Positions 1-7,146 are shown, counted from the first letter of the stretch. The stretch: 10,238 nt of DNA from Peptococcaceae bacterium BRH_c23 (GCA_000961805.1 LADV01000224.1:1-10238), one strand, 5' to 3'. Notes: generated from the sequence alone by a model not told the origin. Numbers and translations: made by a program.

Positions 1-40
1 ACGGTTAGTTTGCTCTGCGTCGTAAGCACCGAGCGCTGTG
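1..40. other. Short tail downstream of hutU, nothing recognised
   Basis: These 40 bases lie immediately after the stop codon of the urocanate hydratase gene, read on the minus strand. I see no T-run, no strong hairpin and no start of another gene, so whether hutU is followed by a further gene outside the window cannot be decided. Confidence 0.4.
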
Positions 41-2062
41 TTACACAAGTCCCCCTACTAACCGCTCAATCAATTCCTCATCCGGAATAAACGGAACCGT
101 AATATGTCCTGACCCCTTATACCGCTCATTAAACTCAATGCTCGTCTCAATGGAATGCTCGTTTCGCGCCCATGACCGCCGAGCAACCCCGCCGATGACG
201 TCCCATAAAAGAGCGGATTTAATAATGCCATCCACCCGTTCGCTCCCGTCGAGCACTAAGCCAAACCCACCATTGATGGCTTTACCGATCCCGACGCCCC
301 CTCCATTGTGAAGAGATACGAGACTCATCCCGCGAGCGGCATCCCCCGCGAAGCTCTGCACAGCCATATCCGCCATGACATTACTACCATCTTTGATATT
401 AGCAGTTTCTCTAAACGGTGAATCCGTGCCGCTCACATCATGATGATCCCGACCCAGCATGACCGGGCCAATCTCACCATCCCGAACCATTTGATTAAAT
501 TTGAGCGCGATTTTAATTCGTCCTTCAGCATCCTGATATAAAATGCGGGCCTGAGTACCCACGACAAGCTTATTTTTCTCGGCATCCTTAATCCAGATAT
601 AATTATCCCGATCTTGCCCCCGACGGTTCGGATCGATACAAGCCATCGCCGCCGCGTCAGTTTTGCTTAAATCTTCCGTTTTGCCACTGAGACAAACCCA
701 TCTAAAAGGCCCATACCCATAATCAAAAAGTTCCGGACCCATAATGTCCTCCACATAGGACGGGAAAATAAAGCCATCTTTTTCATCGATGCCATTTTTA
801 GAGATCTCGTTAACTCCGGCATCATAAACCGCTTTCATGAAGGAATTTCCATAGTCAAAGAAATAAGTACCCCGTTCTACCAACGTCTGAATCAATTCAA
901 ATTGCCGGACTAAACTCTGGTCCACCAGCATCTTAAACTTAGCTCGGTCGGTTGCCAGCAACCTGGTTCTTTCTTCAAACGATATTCCCTGTGGGCAATA
1001 TCCGCCTTCATAAACAACATGACAAGACGTCTGATCACTGAGTAACTCCACCTTGATTTGCTTCTCGACCACATACTCTAATAAATCCACAATGTTACCC
1101 TGGTAGGCAATCGACATGGGTTCCTTTTTCTGCAGATACTCATCGGCGATCCGGAAAACTTCCTCCAGATCTCCAGACACCCTGCTGACCCAACCCTGCT
1201 CAAAGCGAGTCTGTATCCTAGACTCATCAACCTCGGCGATAATTCCCACACCCTGGGCAATTTCCACAGATTTCCCCTGAGCCCCACTCATCCCACCCAG
1301 ACCCGACGAAATAAATAAATGTCCCCTAATATCTCCATCATGTGGAATTCCTAACTTCATCCGCCCGGCGTTGAGTAAAGTATTGAAGGTGCCGTGCACA
1401 ATCCCCTGCGGTCCAATATACATCCAGCCGCCCGCCGTCATCTGACCGTAATTAGCAACCCCCATTTGTTCAGCGATTTCCCAATCCTTCTGATTATCAA
1501 ACATCCCGATCATTAGAGCATTCGTAATAATCACCCTAGGTGCTTCCGGGCGAGAAGGAAACAACCCCAGCGGATGACCCGATTCCATCACCAAGGTCTG
1601 CTGATCAGTCATCACTTCTAAGTACTTTTTAATTAAACGATATTGCAACCAGTTTTGACAGACACTTCCCGTTTCACCATAGGTAACAAGTTCATACGGG
1701 TAAAGGGCCACGTCAAAATCTAGATTATTGTCAATCATAACCTGAAAGGCCTTGCCTTCAGTACAGTTTCCTTGATATTCATCTATCGGTTTCCCATACA
1801 ATCGTCCAGCTGGACGATAACGATAGGCATAAATCCTACCTCTAGTCCGCAATTCCTCGAGAAATTCTGGAGCCACTTGTTCATGAAATTCCTCAGGTAC
1901 GTAACGTAAGGCGTTCTTTAACGCGATCTTTGTTTGATTCAGGGTCAGATTATAGCCTCGATCTGGTGCCCTGCGTATACCCTCCGCAAATTCCTGCAGC
2001 TCTGGAAGTTCAGGGTCTAATTTAATCGTCATAGCCTGTGAAATATCATAATTATTAATCAC
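41..2062 (-). CDS. hutU: Urocanate hydratase (urocanase), long form
   Basis: Urocanase adds water to urocanate to give imidazolonepropionate in cytoplasmic histidine breakdown, using tightly bound NAD+ as an electrophile. Visible family signatures are YGETGSVCQNWLQYRLIKKY, the stretch MYIGPQGIVHGT, a glycine-rich segment near SSGLGGMSGAQGKS, FRWVCLSGKTEDL with the conserved cysteine (residue 457 from the chosen start), and GRDHHDVSGTDSPFRET near the C-terminus. At 673 residues it is the long type, nearer the animal enzyme (about 676) than the usual bacterial enzyme (about 557). The open frame reaches an ATG at 2107, but I chose the GTG at 2062. An AAGGAG ribosome site sits 8 bases before it, and the protein then starts VINNYDISQAMTIKL, as I recall homologs doing. 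No hutH, hutI or hutG is visible. A related thiourocanate hydratase activity cannot be excluded from sequence. Confidence 0.93.
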   Translation of the reverse strand: MINNYDISQAMTIKLDPELPELQEFAEGIRRAPDRGYNLTLNQTKIALKNALRYVPEEFHEQVAPEFLEELRTRGRIYAYRYRPAGRLYGKPIDEYQGNCTEGKAFQVMIDNNLDFDVALYPYELVTYGETGSVCQNWLQYRLIKKYLEVMTDQQTLVMESGHPLGLFPSRPEAPRVIITNALMIGMFDNQKDWEIAEQMGVANYGQMTAGGWMYIGPQGIVHGTFNTLLNAGRMKLGIPHDGDIRGHLFISSGLGGMSGAQGKSVEIAQGVGIIAEVDESRIQTRFEQGWVSRVSGDLEEVFRIADEYLQKKEPMSIAYQGNIVDLLEYVVEKQIKVELLSDQTSCHVVYEGGYCPQGISFEERTRLLATDRAKFKMLVDQSLVRQFELIQTLVERGTYFFDYGNSFMKAVYDAGVNEISKNGIDEKDGFIFPSYVEDIMGPELFDYGYGPFRWVCLSGKTEDLSKTDAAAMACIDPNRRGQDRDNYIWIKDAEKNKLVVGTQARILYQDAEGRIKIALKFNQMVRDGEIGPVMLGRDHHDVSGTDSPFRETANIKDGSNVMADMAVQSFAGDAARGMSLVSLHNGGGVGIGKAINGGFGLVLDGSERVDGIIKSALLWDVIGGVARRSWARNEHSIETSIEFNERYKGSGHITVPFIPDEELIERLVGGLV

Positions 2063-2069
2063 CCAGCTC

Positions 2070-2079
2070 ACTCCTTCCC
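2070..2079 (-). promoter_or_regulatory. Ribosome binding site deciding the hutU start
   Basis: The minus strand reads GGGAAGGAGTGAGCTGG followed by GTG at 2062. The AAGGAG core lies 8 bases before this GTG. The upstream ATG codons at 2107, 2098 and 2092 have no comparable purine-rich site, so the internal GTG is the likely start. Confidence 0.6.
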
Positions 2080-2185
2080 AAAATGGACCCATAAGCATGT
2101 TCCTCATAGTGTACCTAAGTCTTGGTCATATTCTAAAACAAATACAGAAGCCCCTAAGAACTCCTGTACCCATCATAGTGAACCA

Positions 2186-2205
2186 CTCTCCATTGAAATG
2201 GAGAG
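2186..2205 (-). repeat. Right-end terminal hairpin of the IS200/IS605 remnant
   Basis: A perfect 9-bp inverted repeat with a 2-base centre, CTCTCCATTTCAATGGAGAG on the minus strand. In this family such a hairpin is the transposase recognition structure. In TnpB-encoding members the flanking tnpB 3' region also gives the guide (omega) RNA. Confidence 0.75.
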
Positions 2206-2274
2206 CATCTTTAGGATTCTAGGCAATGAACCGAGATCCATTAAACCTGTACATCCAAAGACGGCCCAAACCCA

Positions 2275-2385
2275 CTACTGGTCGGTCTTGTGATCGCTCA
2301 GTTTCCACGCCGCATAAGCTAAATGCCCAAGAACGAGGGATACATTTCCCGTGGCGTTAATAACACATGACTTAGCCAGTTTCAA
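2275..2385 (-). pseudogene. tnpB (OrfB, IS200/IS605) N-terminal fragment
   Basis: A strong ribosome site (AAAGGAGGTGA) precedes a TTG codon at 2385. The frame then reads MKLAKSCVINATGNVSLVLG and HLAYAAWKLSDHKTDQ before a TAG, 36 residues in all. The sequence resembles the start of one subgroup of TnpB proteins, where the sequence leads into a conserved lysine/leucine/tyrosine-rich helix. The RuvC-like nuclease core and zinc finger of the roughly 370-residue protein are absent. The ribosome site and start overlap the end of the tnpA fragment, as in intact IS605-type elements. Assignment rests on position and partial resemblance, so it is less certain than tnpA. Confidence 0.55.
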
Positions 2386-2542
2386 TCCACGTCACCTCCT
2401 TTCGCCTGACGTTCAATGTAAATCTAGGACTCTTCTGAACCACGGCTGTTAAGACTTTTCGTCGGTATTTCACGGACCATACAAGGTGATAGTTGACGTT
2501 GTAGACACAAGTTCGTCCGTGGATTAAATGTTCTTTATTCAT
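2372..2542 (-). pseudogene. tnpA (IS200-type Y1 transposase) remnant
   Basis: A 56-codon frame begins MNKEHLIHGRTCVYNVNYHL and continues VWSVKYRRKVLTA, the characteristic N-terminus of IS200-type TnpA, a HUH single-strand transposase. After about residue 37 the match is lost and the frame ends in KEVTWIETG. The HUH metal-binding motif and catalytic tyrosine helix (normally within about 135-150 residues) are missing. The junction looks like an internal deletion joining the start of tnpA to its far end, or to the tnpB ribosome site. It cannot encode an active transposase. Confidence 0.8.
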
Positions 2543-2740
2543 ACATATAGTATATCATTAATAGTGTTCAATATCATGAATATAGGGATAAAGCCAGGCA
2601 CGTATAGTTAGATTACCAATTCATCTTCCCATTGAAATAGGAGAGAATTCTTGGCAGATTGTCCTAAACTCTAATTAGGGCTTGCTAATTTATCGAAAAG
2701 TCTAGACTCCGCAAGGGTTTAAGGGTAGTGTCTTAATAAA

Positions 2741-2786
2741 TATGTGCATGGAAAAACAGCCTTTGGCGTCAAAAACCATGCACATA
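2741..2786. repeat. Long perfect hairpin (11-bp stem, 24-base loop)
   Basis: TATGTGCATGG at 2741-2751 pairs exactly with CCATGCACATA at 2776-2786. The loop is itself nearly symmetric: A-runs flank an inner GCC-TTT-GGC. There is no following T-run on either strand, so it does not look like an ordinary intrinsic terminator. It may be the end of a mobile element. Confidence 0.65.
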
Positions 2787-2795
2787 GAGTTAAAA

Positions 2796-2897
2796 TCAAA
2801 TGTTGCATCGATGCACCATTTGGCCTCTTTGTTCCTTGATAAAGTTAACCTCGGACGTGATTTGCTCAGGCGTCCTGTTGGAAATTTCCATCCTCAT
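2796..2897 (-). pseudogene. N-terminal stub of a DUF3102-like protein
   Basis: A 33-codon minus-strand frame reads MRM, then EISNRTPEQITSEVNFIKEQ, then RGQMVHRCNI before TGA. As I recall it, DUF3102 proteins begin with EISNRTPE-I-AEI-IKEQTR-MVL followed by SIEIGRRL. The match runs through the first helix and then stops, with one residue (the T of KEQTR) apparently deleted. The rest of the gene, which encodes a DNA-associated protein often found in prophage and mobile regions of Clostridia, is gone. No convincing ribosome site is present, and I regard it as a dead fragment. The family call is from memory of the motif. Confidence 0.5.
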
Positions 2898-3031
2898 ACC
2901 GGCTGCTCATGAGGGCTATAGCGCCAATCCACCCTTTTCGGGTTGCCCAAAGTCTGAGTTGGATTTAAGGCGGAAAATCGTAAGATTCTGCTTGCTAAGA
3001 GGAAAAAAGAGGTTTGGTTAGCAAGCCCTAA

Positions 3032-3664
3032 TTAAGCAATCAATCCTTTACATAAATCCGTCGCAGCTGCAGCATCAGGTGCATATCCATCAGCACCAAT
3101 TTCATCTGCAAACCCTTGGGAAATCGGAGCCCCTCCGACAATGATCTTAACCGAATCGCGCAGGCCCTCTTCCTTCAACGCTTCTATCGTATCCTTCATG
3201 GACAGCATCGTCGTGGTCAAAAGCGCAGACATCCCAATCGCTTGAGGCTTATGCTCCTTGACCGCTTTAACGAAGGTGTCAGGATCGATATCAACACCTA
3301 AGTCAATCATCTCGAACCCAGCACTCTCCATCATCATAAGTACAAGATTCTTCCCAATATCATGAAGGTCACCCTTCACCGTTCCGATCAACACTTTACC
3401 CGCCGTGGGCATATCCTTTTCAGCAATCAAAGGCTTTACCATTTCGATGCCCTTGCTCATGGCTTTGGCTGACATCATAACCTCAGGGACATACATATCC
3501 CCAGCTTTAAAACGAACTCCGACAACATTCATACCCGCCATTAACCCTTGATTAATAATCTCTAGTGGATCGCTGCCATTGTCAATCATTTTCTGGGTTA
3601 AAGACTGAGCTCCAGCATAATCCCCCTTAATCACAAGTTCAGCCAAGTTGTTAAAATCACTCAA
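3032..3664 (-). CDS. mttC: Methyltransferase cognate corrinoid protein (MttC/MtbC type)
   Basis: This cytoplasmic protein carries a cobalamin cofactor that accepts a methyl group from an MttB-type methyltransferase and passes it to a second methyltransferase. Residues 1-85 form the helical cap domain (LAELVIKGDYAGA... and the VPEVMMSAKAM helix). From about 88 the Rossmann-like B12 domain shows the base-off signature: GDLHDIGKN with the cobalt-ligand His101, SALLT at 146-150 and VGGAPIS at 176-182. At 210 residues it has the usual full length. The ATG at 3664 has a GAGGAG ribosome site 8 bases upstream. It lies 53 bp after the second methyltransferase gene and is the last gene of the operon. 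One corrinoid protein therefore appears to serve two methyltransferases. The gene symbol is by family; the substrate is unknown. Confidence 0.93.
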   Translation of the reverse strand: MSDFNNLAELVIKGDYAGAQSLTQKMIDNGSDPLEIINQGLMAGMNVVGVRFKAGDMYVPEVMMSAKAMSKGIEMVKPLIAEKDMPTAGKVLIGTVKGDLHDIGKNLVLMMMESAGFEMIDLGVDIDPDTFVKAVKEHKPQAIGMSALLTTTMLSMKDTIEALKEEGLRDSVKIIVGGAPISQGFADEIGADGYAPDAAAATDLCKGLIA

Positions 3665-3717
3665 TTGTAATCTCTCCTCTACCTTATCTTTATACTACCA
3701 TATTTCTTTGTACTAAT

Positions 3718-5175
3718 TTAGTCCTTTGCTCCAACCTTTTTCCGGGCCTCTTTTAGAACCGCTTCTATCTTCTCCCTAACCTCGTCACTAACAGGTTTGG
3801 GCTGATAAGTTTCTAGGATCTGCTTAATCTGTTCTCGAGCGCGGACGACCATCGTCTTACTACCGTTTTCAGACCAATTCTCGTAATTATTGAAATCAGA
3901 GAGCTCTGGCCGCCAATTCTCCCTAAAGTGATTCGCAGTATGGTCATCCCCCAGGAAATTCCCACCTGGACCAACCCGCATAATTGCCTCTACCCCTAAG
4001 GATTCTTTATCCGTCGCAATCCCTTTGAGCATCTTTCGTGTTCGCCCGATAACCTCGTTAGAAATCATCAGTAATTCCAAGGATCCGGTTAAGCCAAATT
4101 CCATGTAGAAAACATCATGCATGATATTGCACCCTTGCAGCGCACCCATCAAGGTAAACATTGTCGATTCTGCAATCGCCTGCTCATCACAAACCTTAGC
4201 ATTGCAGCACCCGGCATATCCCCAGGAAGGAAGTTCGTAATAGTGGGCCAGATCGACCATTCCCCCTTGAAAGAGCACCGCTTCCGGAGTACCATAAACC
4301 GCCTGCATGGTCCGCATATCAAGGGGAGAATTACCATAACCGTACACAAACGGGGCTCCTGGCGCTTTCAATTGATGGATCACTAAGCCGCTCAAGGCTT
4401 CGGCATTAGCCTGGACTAAAGCCCCTCCTACCGTAGTCGGTACGGAAGCTCCTGCCACACCACCACAGGCAAAATTAGTCGGAATTCCATTTTCAGCAGC
4501 AATTAACAATTTATCCACTGACTCTTGAGGATGTTGAAGTGGAGAGGTCGGCTCCGTGTAGAGCATGAACAGTGGTTTCTGACGCAAGCGTGCTTTGCCA
4601 CCGACGGCACTGGCTGCCATCTCAATAATATCCCGCAAGGTATCTCCATCTTCCGCAATGACCACTTGGGGTTTCACAGTGTTCTGGACCATGATAGCAT
4701 ATTGTTCGCGATTGATCATACGACGATCGACATCGGATAAAAGACCCATCGACATCACAAAATCAATATTCGGTAACTTATCACATAGCCTGATGGCATT
4801 GGCTACATCCTCTTGACGCCATTTCCGCCGTTCTAGGCTGACCGGATCTAAATAGTTGAGCGTGTCTGAACCTGTGCCAAAGTGAACCTTGGCCCCTTCT
4901 AATTGAAGCGCAGCTTCTCCGTTTCGATTATATAAAGTTACATGTGAAGGGGCAGATTGCAAGGCTTTCTTGACCAGGTGATTGGGGAAATAAACCCGGT
5001 TGCCCTTTTCAACATAGGCCCCCGCCTGTCGAAGAAGTTCAACCGCCTCTGGATGGTGAATCACCATACCCGTCTCTTCAAGAATCCGACTACTCGCCAG
5101 ATGAATTTCTTCCGCTTGCTTCTCAGTCAGTGTTCGGAAAAACAGCCCATTTCCGTGTGAGCTTCCTACTCCCAT
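3718..5175 (-). CDS. Trimethylamine methyltransferase (MttB) family protein, non-pyrrolysine, copy 1
   Basis: Members of this family demethylate trimethylamine, or betaine-like compounds in the forms that lack pyrrolysine, and methylate a partner corrinoid protein. The 485-residue frame has full family length and no in-frame amber codon, unlike archaeal MttB. Recognisable blocks are HFGTGSDTLNYLD (98-110), QNTVKPQVVIAED (164-176), LYTEPTSPLQH (205-215), GNSPLDMRTMQAVYGTPEA (281-299) and GPGGNFLGDDHTANHFRENW (402-421). The ATG at 5175 follows AGAGGGGG by about 9 bases. The gene starts 15 bp after the stop of the other copy, so they are surely cotranscribed. Known non-Pyl relatives act on glycine betaine, proline betaine, carnitine or gamma-butyrobetaine. 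Sequence alone does not say which applies. A distinctive AGCCNAKVC cysteine cluster (321-329) differs from the neighbouring paralog. Confidence 0.93.
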   Translation of the reverse strand: MGVGSSHGNGLFFRTLTEKQAEEIHLASSRILEETGMVIHHPEAVELLRQAGAYVEKGNRVYFPNHLVKKALQSAPSHVTLYNRNGEAALQLEGAKVHFGTGSDTLNYLDPVSLERRKWRQEDVANAIRLCDKLPNIDFVMSMGLLSDVDRRMINREQYAIMVQNTVKPQVVIAEDGDTLRDIIEMAASAVGGKARLRQKPLFMLYTEPTSPLQHPQESVDKLLIAAENGIPTNFACGGVAGASVPTTVGGALVQANAEALSGLVIHQLKAPGAPFVYGYGNSPLDMRTMQAVYGTPEAVLFQGGMVDLAHYYELPSWGYAGCCNAKVCDEQAIAESTMFTLMGALQGCNIMHDVFYMEFGLTGSLELLMISNEVIGRTRKMLKGIATDKESLGVEAIMRVGPGGNFLGDDHTANHFRENWRPELSDFNNYENWSENGSKTMVVRAREQIKQILETYQPKPVSDEVREKIEAVLKEARKKVGAKD

Positions 5176-5190
5176 AATCTTAACCCCCTC

Positions 5191-6702
5191 TTAGCTCTTA
5201 ACTCTTCTTTCACGTTTCTTTTCCGCTTTCACTTTCTCTGTTTCAGCAATTATCTCATTTAAGCCCTGACGGATTGAATCATCCAACAGTTCCGCCGTAT
5301 GCGTTGCCACAATCTCTTTAGCCAAATCCCCAGCGTGGTCTTCCACAGTTTTAGACCCCTGCTCTTCCCAAATCTCCCAGAAAGAACGATTAAACTGCTT
5401 AGGAGTCCAAATCTCTTCCCGGAAATGCTCATAGGTATGGGCATGACTCACAAAGTTCCCACCAGGGCCTATTTCATCAATCACATCAACCGCCATCGTC
5501 TCTTCATCAATTCGAGTTCCTCTACCCATGTAACGCGCATTATCCATGAAATCATTGCACATCGTCAGGAAGGTTAATGAACCAGTTTTTCCACCTTCCA
5601 GATACCCGACATCATGCACTAAATTAGCGCCCATCAGCTGTGCCAGCAGGATACCGTTGCCTGCTTCCATCCCTGCCTGAGCATCTGGCACTGGAGCATT
5701 AACACACCCAGCCTCCGTAAAGTTAGGAATTCCGTAAAACTGAGATAATTGAGTCATGATGGCATAGTTCATCATCGTCTCCGGAGAGCCATACAACGTC
5801 GCAGTAGTCCTCATATCCATGGGAGTCGCCCCACCGCCAATAATAATTGGGGCTCCTTTTTGCTTTAGTTGGGCCATGACAACTCCCGCCAAAGCCTCAG
5901 CATTCATCAAAACAATCGTTCCCGCTTTCGTAACCGGCGTAGTTGCCCCAGACAAAATTCCAGGAGTATACACTACAGGAACTCCATATTCAAAACAAGC
6001 AAACATCTTTCCGATCCCATCATTGGTATGGACCAACGGAGTGATGGGCTCAGAATAAAGAATCAAGAACGGATTTTTTCTCAGCTCTTCTTTACCGCCG
6101 ACCACTAAAGCAGCCATCTCTAATTGAGCGCGCATGTTTATTTCATCGTGAGCAGTAACAATCATTGGTTTAACAGTATTAGAAACCATAGCCTCTAATT
6201 GATGAAGGTCACTCACTTTAGGATTTTGATCGGAAGCAATCGCATAACTCATTACAAAGTCATAATTTGGTAAATAGTCCATGACCCGGCAAGCTAACTC
6301 GACATCCTTCTTCGTAGAGCGCCGCCGCTTACCCGTTTCTAAATCAAGGGTATAGGGGAGATCAGAACCTGTTCCAAAATAAGTCCTATTTTTCTCCAAA
6401 GGCATGACCCTTTGGCCCTTACGGTTAGCCACCACAATCTTGCTCGGCGCCAAACGAATACATTCGTCAACCAACCAGCTCGGAATCCGAACCCGGTTTT
6501 CATTGACAATACAACCAGCATCTTTCAATAACTGTAATGCTTCTGGGTGATCTACTTTAACCCCCGTACGTTCAAGGACCTCCAAGGTCGCAAGATGAAT
6601 CTGCTCGATCTGTCCCTCACTGACCCATTGGAGCTGTGGCGTTGCGTGTTCTATGCTATTAGATCGAATCTTTCTCATCAGTCCTATACCTAGCCTTTCC
6701 AC
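5191..6702 (-). CDS. Trimethylamine methyltransferase (MttB) family protein, non-pyrrolysine, copy 2
   Basis: This 503-residue protein is a paralog of the gene just downstream and shares its blocks: YFGTGSDLPYTLD (108-120), SNTVKPMIVTAHDE (174-187), LYSEPITPLVHT (215-226), GATPMDMRTTATLYGSPET (291-309) and GPGGNFVSHAHTYEHFREE (412-430). Again there is no amber codon, so it is of the non-pyrrolysine type, acting on an unknown quaternary or tertiary amine in the cytoplasm. It has AGCVNAPV (331-338) where copy 1 has AGCCNAKV, and a longer, highly charged C-terminal tail (KVKAEKKRERRVKS). The ATG at 6702 has GGAGAAGG 7 bases upstream; an ATG at 6678 is a weaker alternative. It is the first gene of the operon and lies about 130 bases after the predicted start from the sigma-54 promoter. 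Confidence 0.93.
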   Translation of the reverse strand: MERLGIGLMRKIRSNSIEHATPQLQWVSEGQIEQIHLATLEVLERTGVKVDHPEALQLLKDAGCIVNENRVRIPSWLVDECIRLAPSKIVVANRKGQRVMPLEKNRTYFGTGSDLPYTLDLETGKRRRSTKKDVELACRVMDYLPNYDFVMSYAIASDQNPKVSDLHQLEAMVSNTVKPMIVTAHDEINMRAQLEMAALVVGGKEELRKNPFLILYSEPITPLVHTNDGIGKMFACFEYGVPVVYTPGILSGATTPVTKAGTIVLMNAEALAGVVMAQLKQKGAPIIIGGGATPMDMRTTATLYGSPETMMNYAIMTQLSQFYGIPNFTEAGCVNAPVPDAQAGMEAGNGILLAQLMGANLVHDVGYLEGGKTGSLTFLTMCNDFMDNARYMGRGTRIDEETMAVDVIDEIGPGGNFVSHAHTYEHFREEIWTPKQFNRSFWEIWEEQGSKTVEDHAGDLAKEIVATHTAELLDDSIRQGLNEIIAETEKVKAEKKRERRVKS

Positions 6703-6843
6703 ATTTTTTGTACCTTCTCCAAGTTCAAATCAACTTATCTATCTTAGTGAATCTCCAGAGTAACCGACCTACCCAACGACCTATTCTTCCATGTTCCCTT
6801 CACTTACACTGCTACACTCTAGGTGGGTATGCCTAAGTTAACC

Positions 6844-6860
6844 TTGCAAGATATATGCCA
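6844..6860 (-). promoter_or_regulatory. Sigma-54 (-24/-12) promoter of the methyltransferase operon
   Basis: The minus strand reads TGGCATATATCTTGCAA. It has the invariant GG and GC separated by exactly 10 bases, and it matches TGGCA-N6-TTGCA at every core position. Transcription would begin near 6834 and give a leader of about 130 bases before the ATG at 6702. Sigma-54 promoters need a AAA+ enhancer-binding activator; no activator gene is in the window. The match is by eye. Confidence 0.75.
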
Positions 6861-7100
6861 TTCTCATCATAAACGGTACTCAATTCCATCCTTAGCCTAT
6901 GTCCTGCTAAGAATGTGAATAACCTTCTGTTACAGAGGCCTTAAACCTTGCGTCAAGCCCTCTTTTTGATCATACATCACTGGTGTTAACTGTGGGTAAA
7001 AAATGCAAATGCAAAAATTTTTAGCAGCTTATCATATCGTCTTATCGTTTTTTTAGCCTGTGTTATTCCACTTAACGTAATAATCCCTGTCTATAGTCTA
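6861..7100. promoter_or_regulatory. Gene-free upstream regulatory gap of the methyltransferase operon
   Basis: I see no gene here. The stretch lies upstream of the sigma-54 promoter, where activator binding sites would be expected. It contains a tandem ATGCAA hexamer (7003-7014), an AAAAATTTTT tract next to it, a GTTAAC palindrome (6985-6990), and GATAAG-type direct repeats (about 7025-7045). A weak sigma-70-like pair, TTGACG (6951-6956) and TGTAAC (6929-6934 region), 16 bases apart on the minus strand, is possible but unconvincing. None is a proven operator. Confidence 0.35.
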
Positions 7101-7136
7101 GCCGCAAAAAAAGTTGGCACTGCCCAATTTTACGGC
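7101..7136 (-). terminator. Terminator-like hairpin after the ferredoxin gene
   Basis: On the minus strand, 10 bases past the stop codon, GCCG-TAAAATTGG pairs with CCAA-C-TTTTTTTGCGGC across a GCAGTG loop. The inner 4-bp TTGG/CCAA stem is followed by seven Ts, and outer A/T pairing and a GCCG/CGGC clamp extend it. The stem is imperfect. It would separate the ferredoxin gene from the sigma-54-driven operon. Confidence 0.5.
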
Positions 7137-7146
7137 AATCAATTTC

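Larger units (their letters stand above)
2179..2650 (-). mobile_element. Decayed, internally deleted IS200/IS605-family element
   Basis: The fragment keeps the left end, the beginnings of tnpA and tnpB, and the right end, but has lost most of both genes. The right end on the minus strand is a perfect 9-bp stem, CTCTCCATT/AATGGAGAG (2186-2205), followed by GTGGTTCAC, which matches right ends I know from this family. A near copy of the same hairpin core (ATTGAAAT flanked by CCC and AGGAGAG, about 2627-2645) lies beyond the tnpA start and probably marks the left end. At about 470 bp it resembles a non-autonomous, palindrome-ended derivative. These elements move as single strands without target duplication, so the exact ends cannot be read from flanking repeats and are approximate. 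Confidence 0.75.
2672..3034. repeat. 17-bp perfect inverted repeat bounding a 329-bp segment
   Basis: TAATTAGGGCTTGCTAA at 2672-2688 recurs as its exact reverse complement at 3018-3034. The right arm includes the TAA stop codon of the corrinoid-protein gene. A third partial copy, GCTTGCTAA, lies at 2990-2998 and could pair with 3018-3026 as a 9-bp hairpin just after that gene. The enclosed segment holds the DUF3102-like stub and a long hairpin. It may be an inserted element or an inversion scar; no transposase is visible inside. Confidence 0.7.

Noticed and set aside
2800..3021. A 73-codon plus-strand open frame
   Set aside because: It lacks a ribosome site and family resemblance, and it lies antisense to the DUF3102-like stub.
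2990..3026. Intrinsic terminator for the methyltransferase operon (9-bp GCTTGCTAA/TTAGCAAGC stem)
   Set aside because: The T-run lies in the loop, not after the stem, so it does not fit an ordinary intrinsic terminator; it is kept only as part of the repeat description.
4117..4386. Plus- and minus-frame open reading frames inside the MttB-family gene at 3718-5175
   Set aside because: They lie wholly within a clearly coding gene in other frames and show no family resemblance.
3718..6702. Pyrrolysine-containing MttB with an in-frame amber codon
   Set aside because: Both frames run full family length without an internal TAG, so these are non-pyrrolysine homologs.
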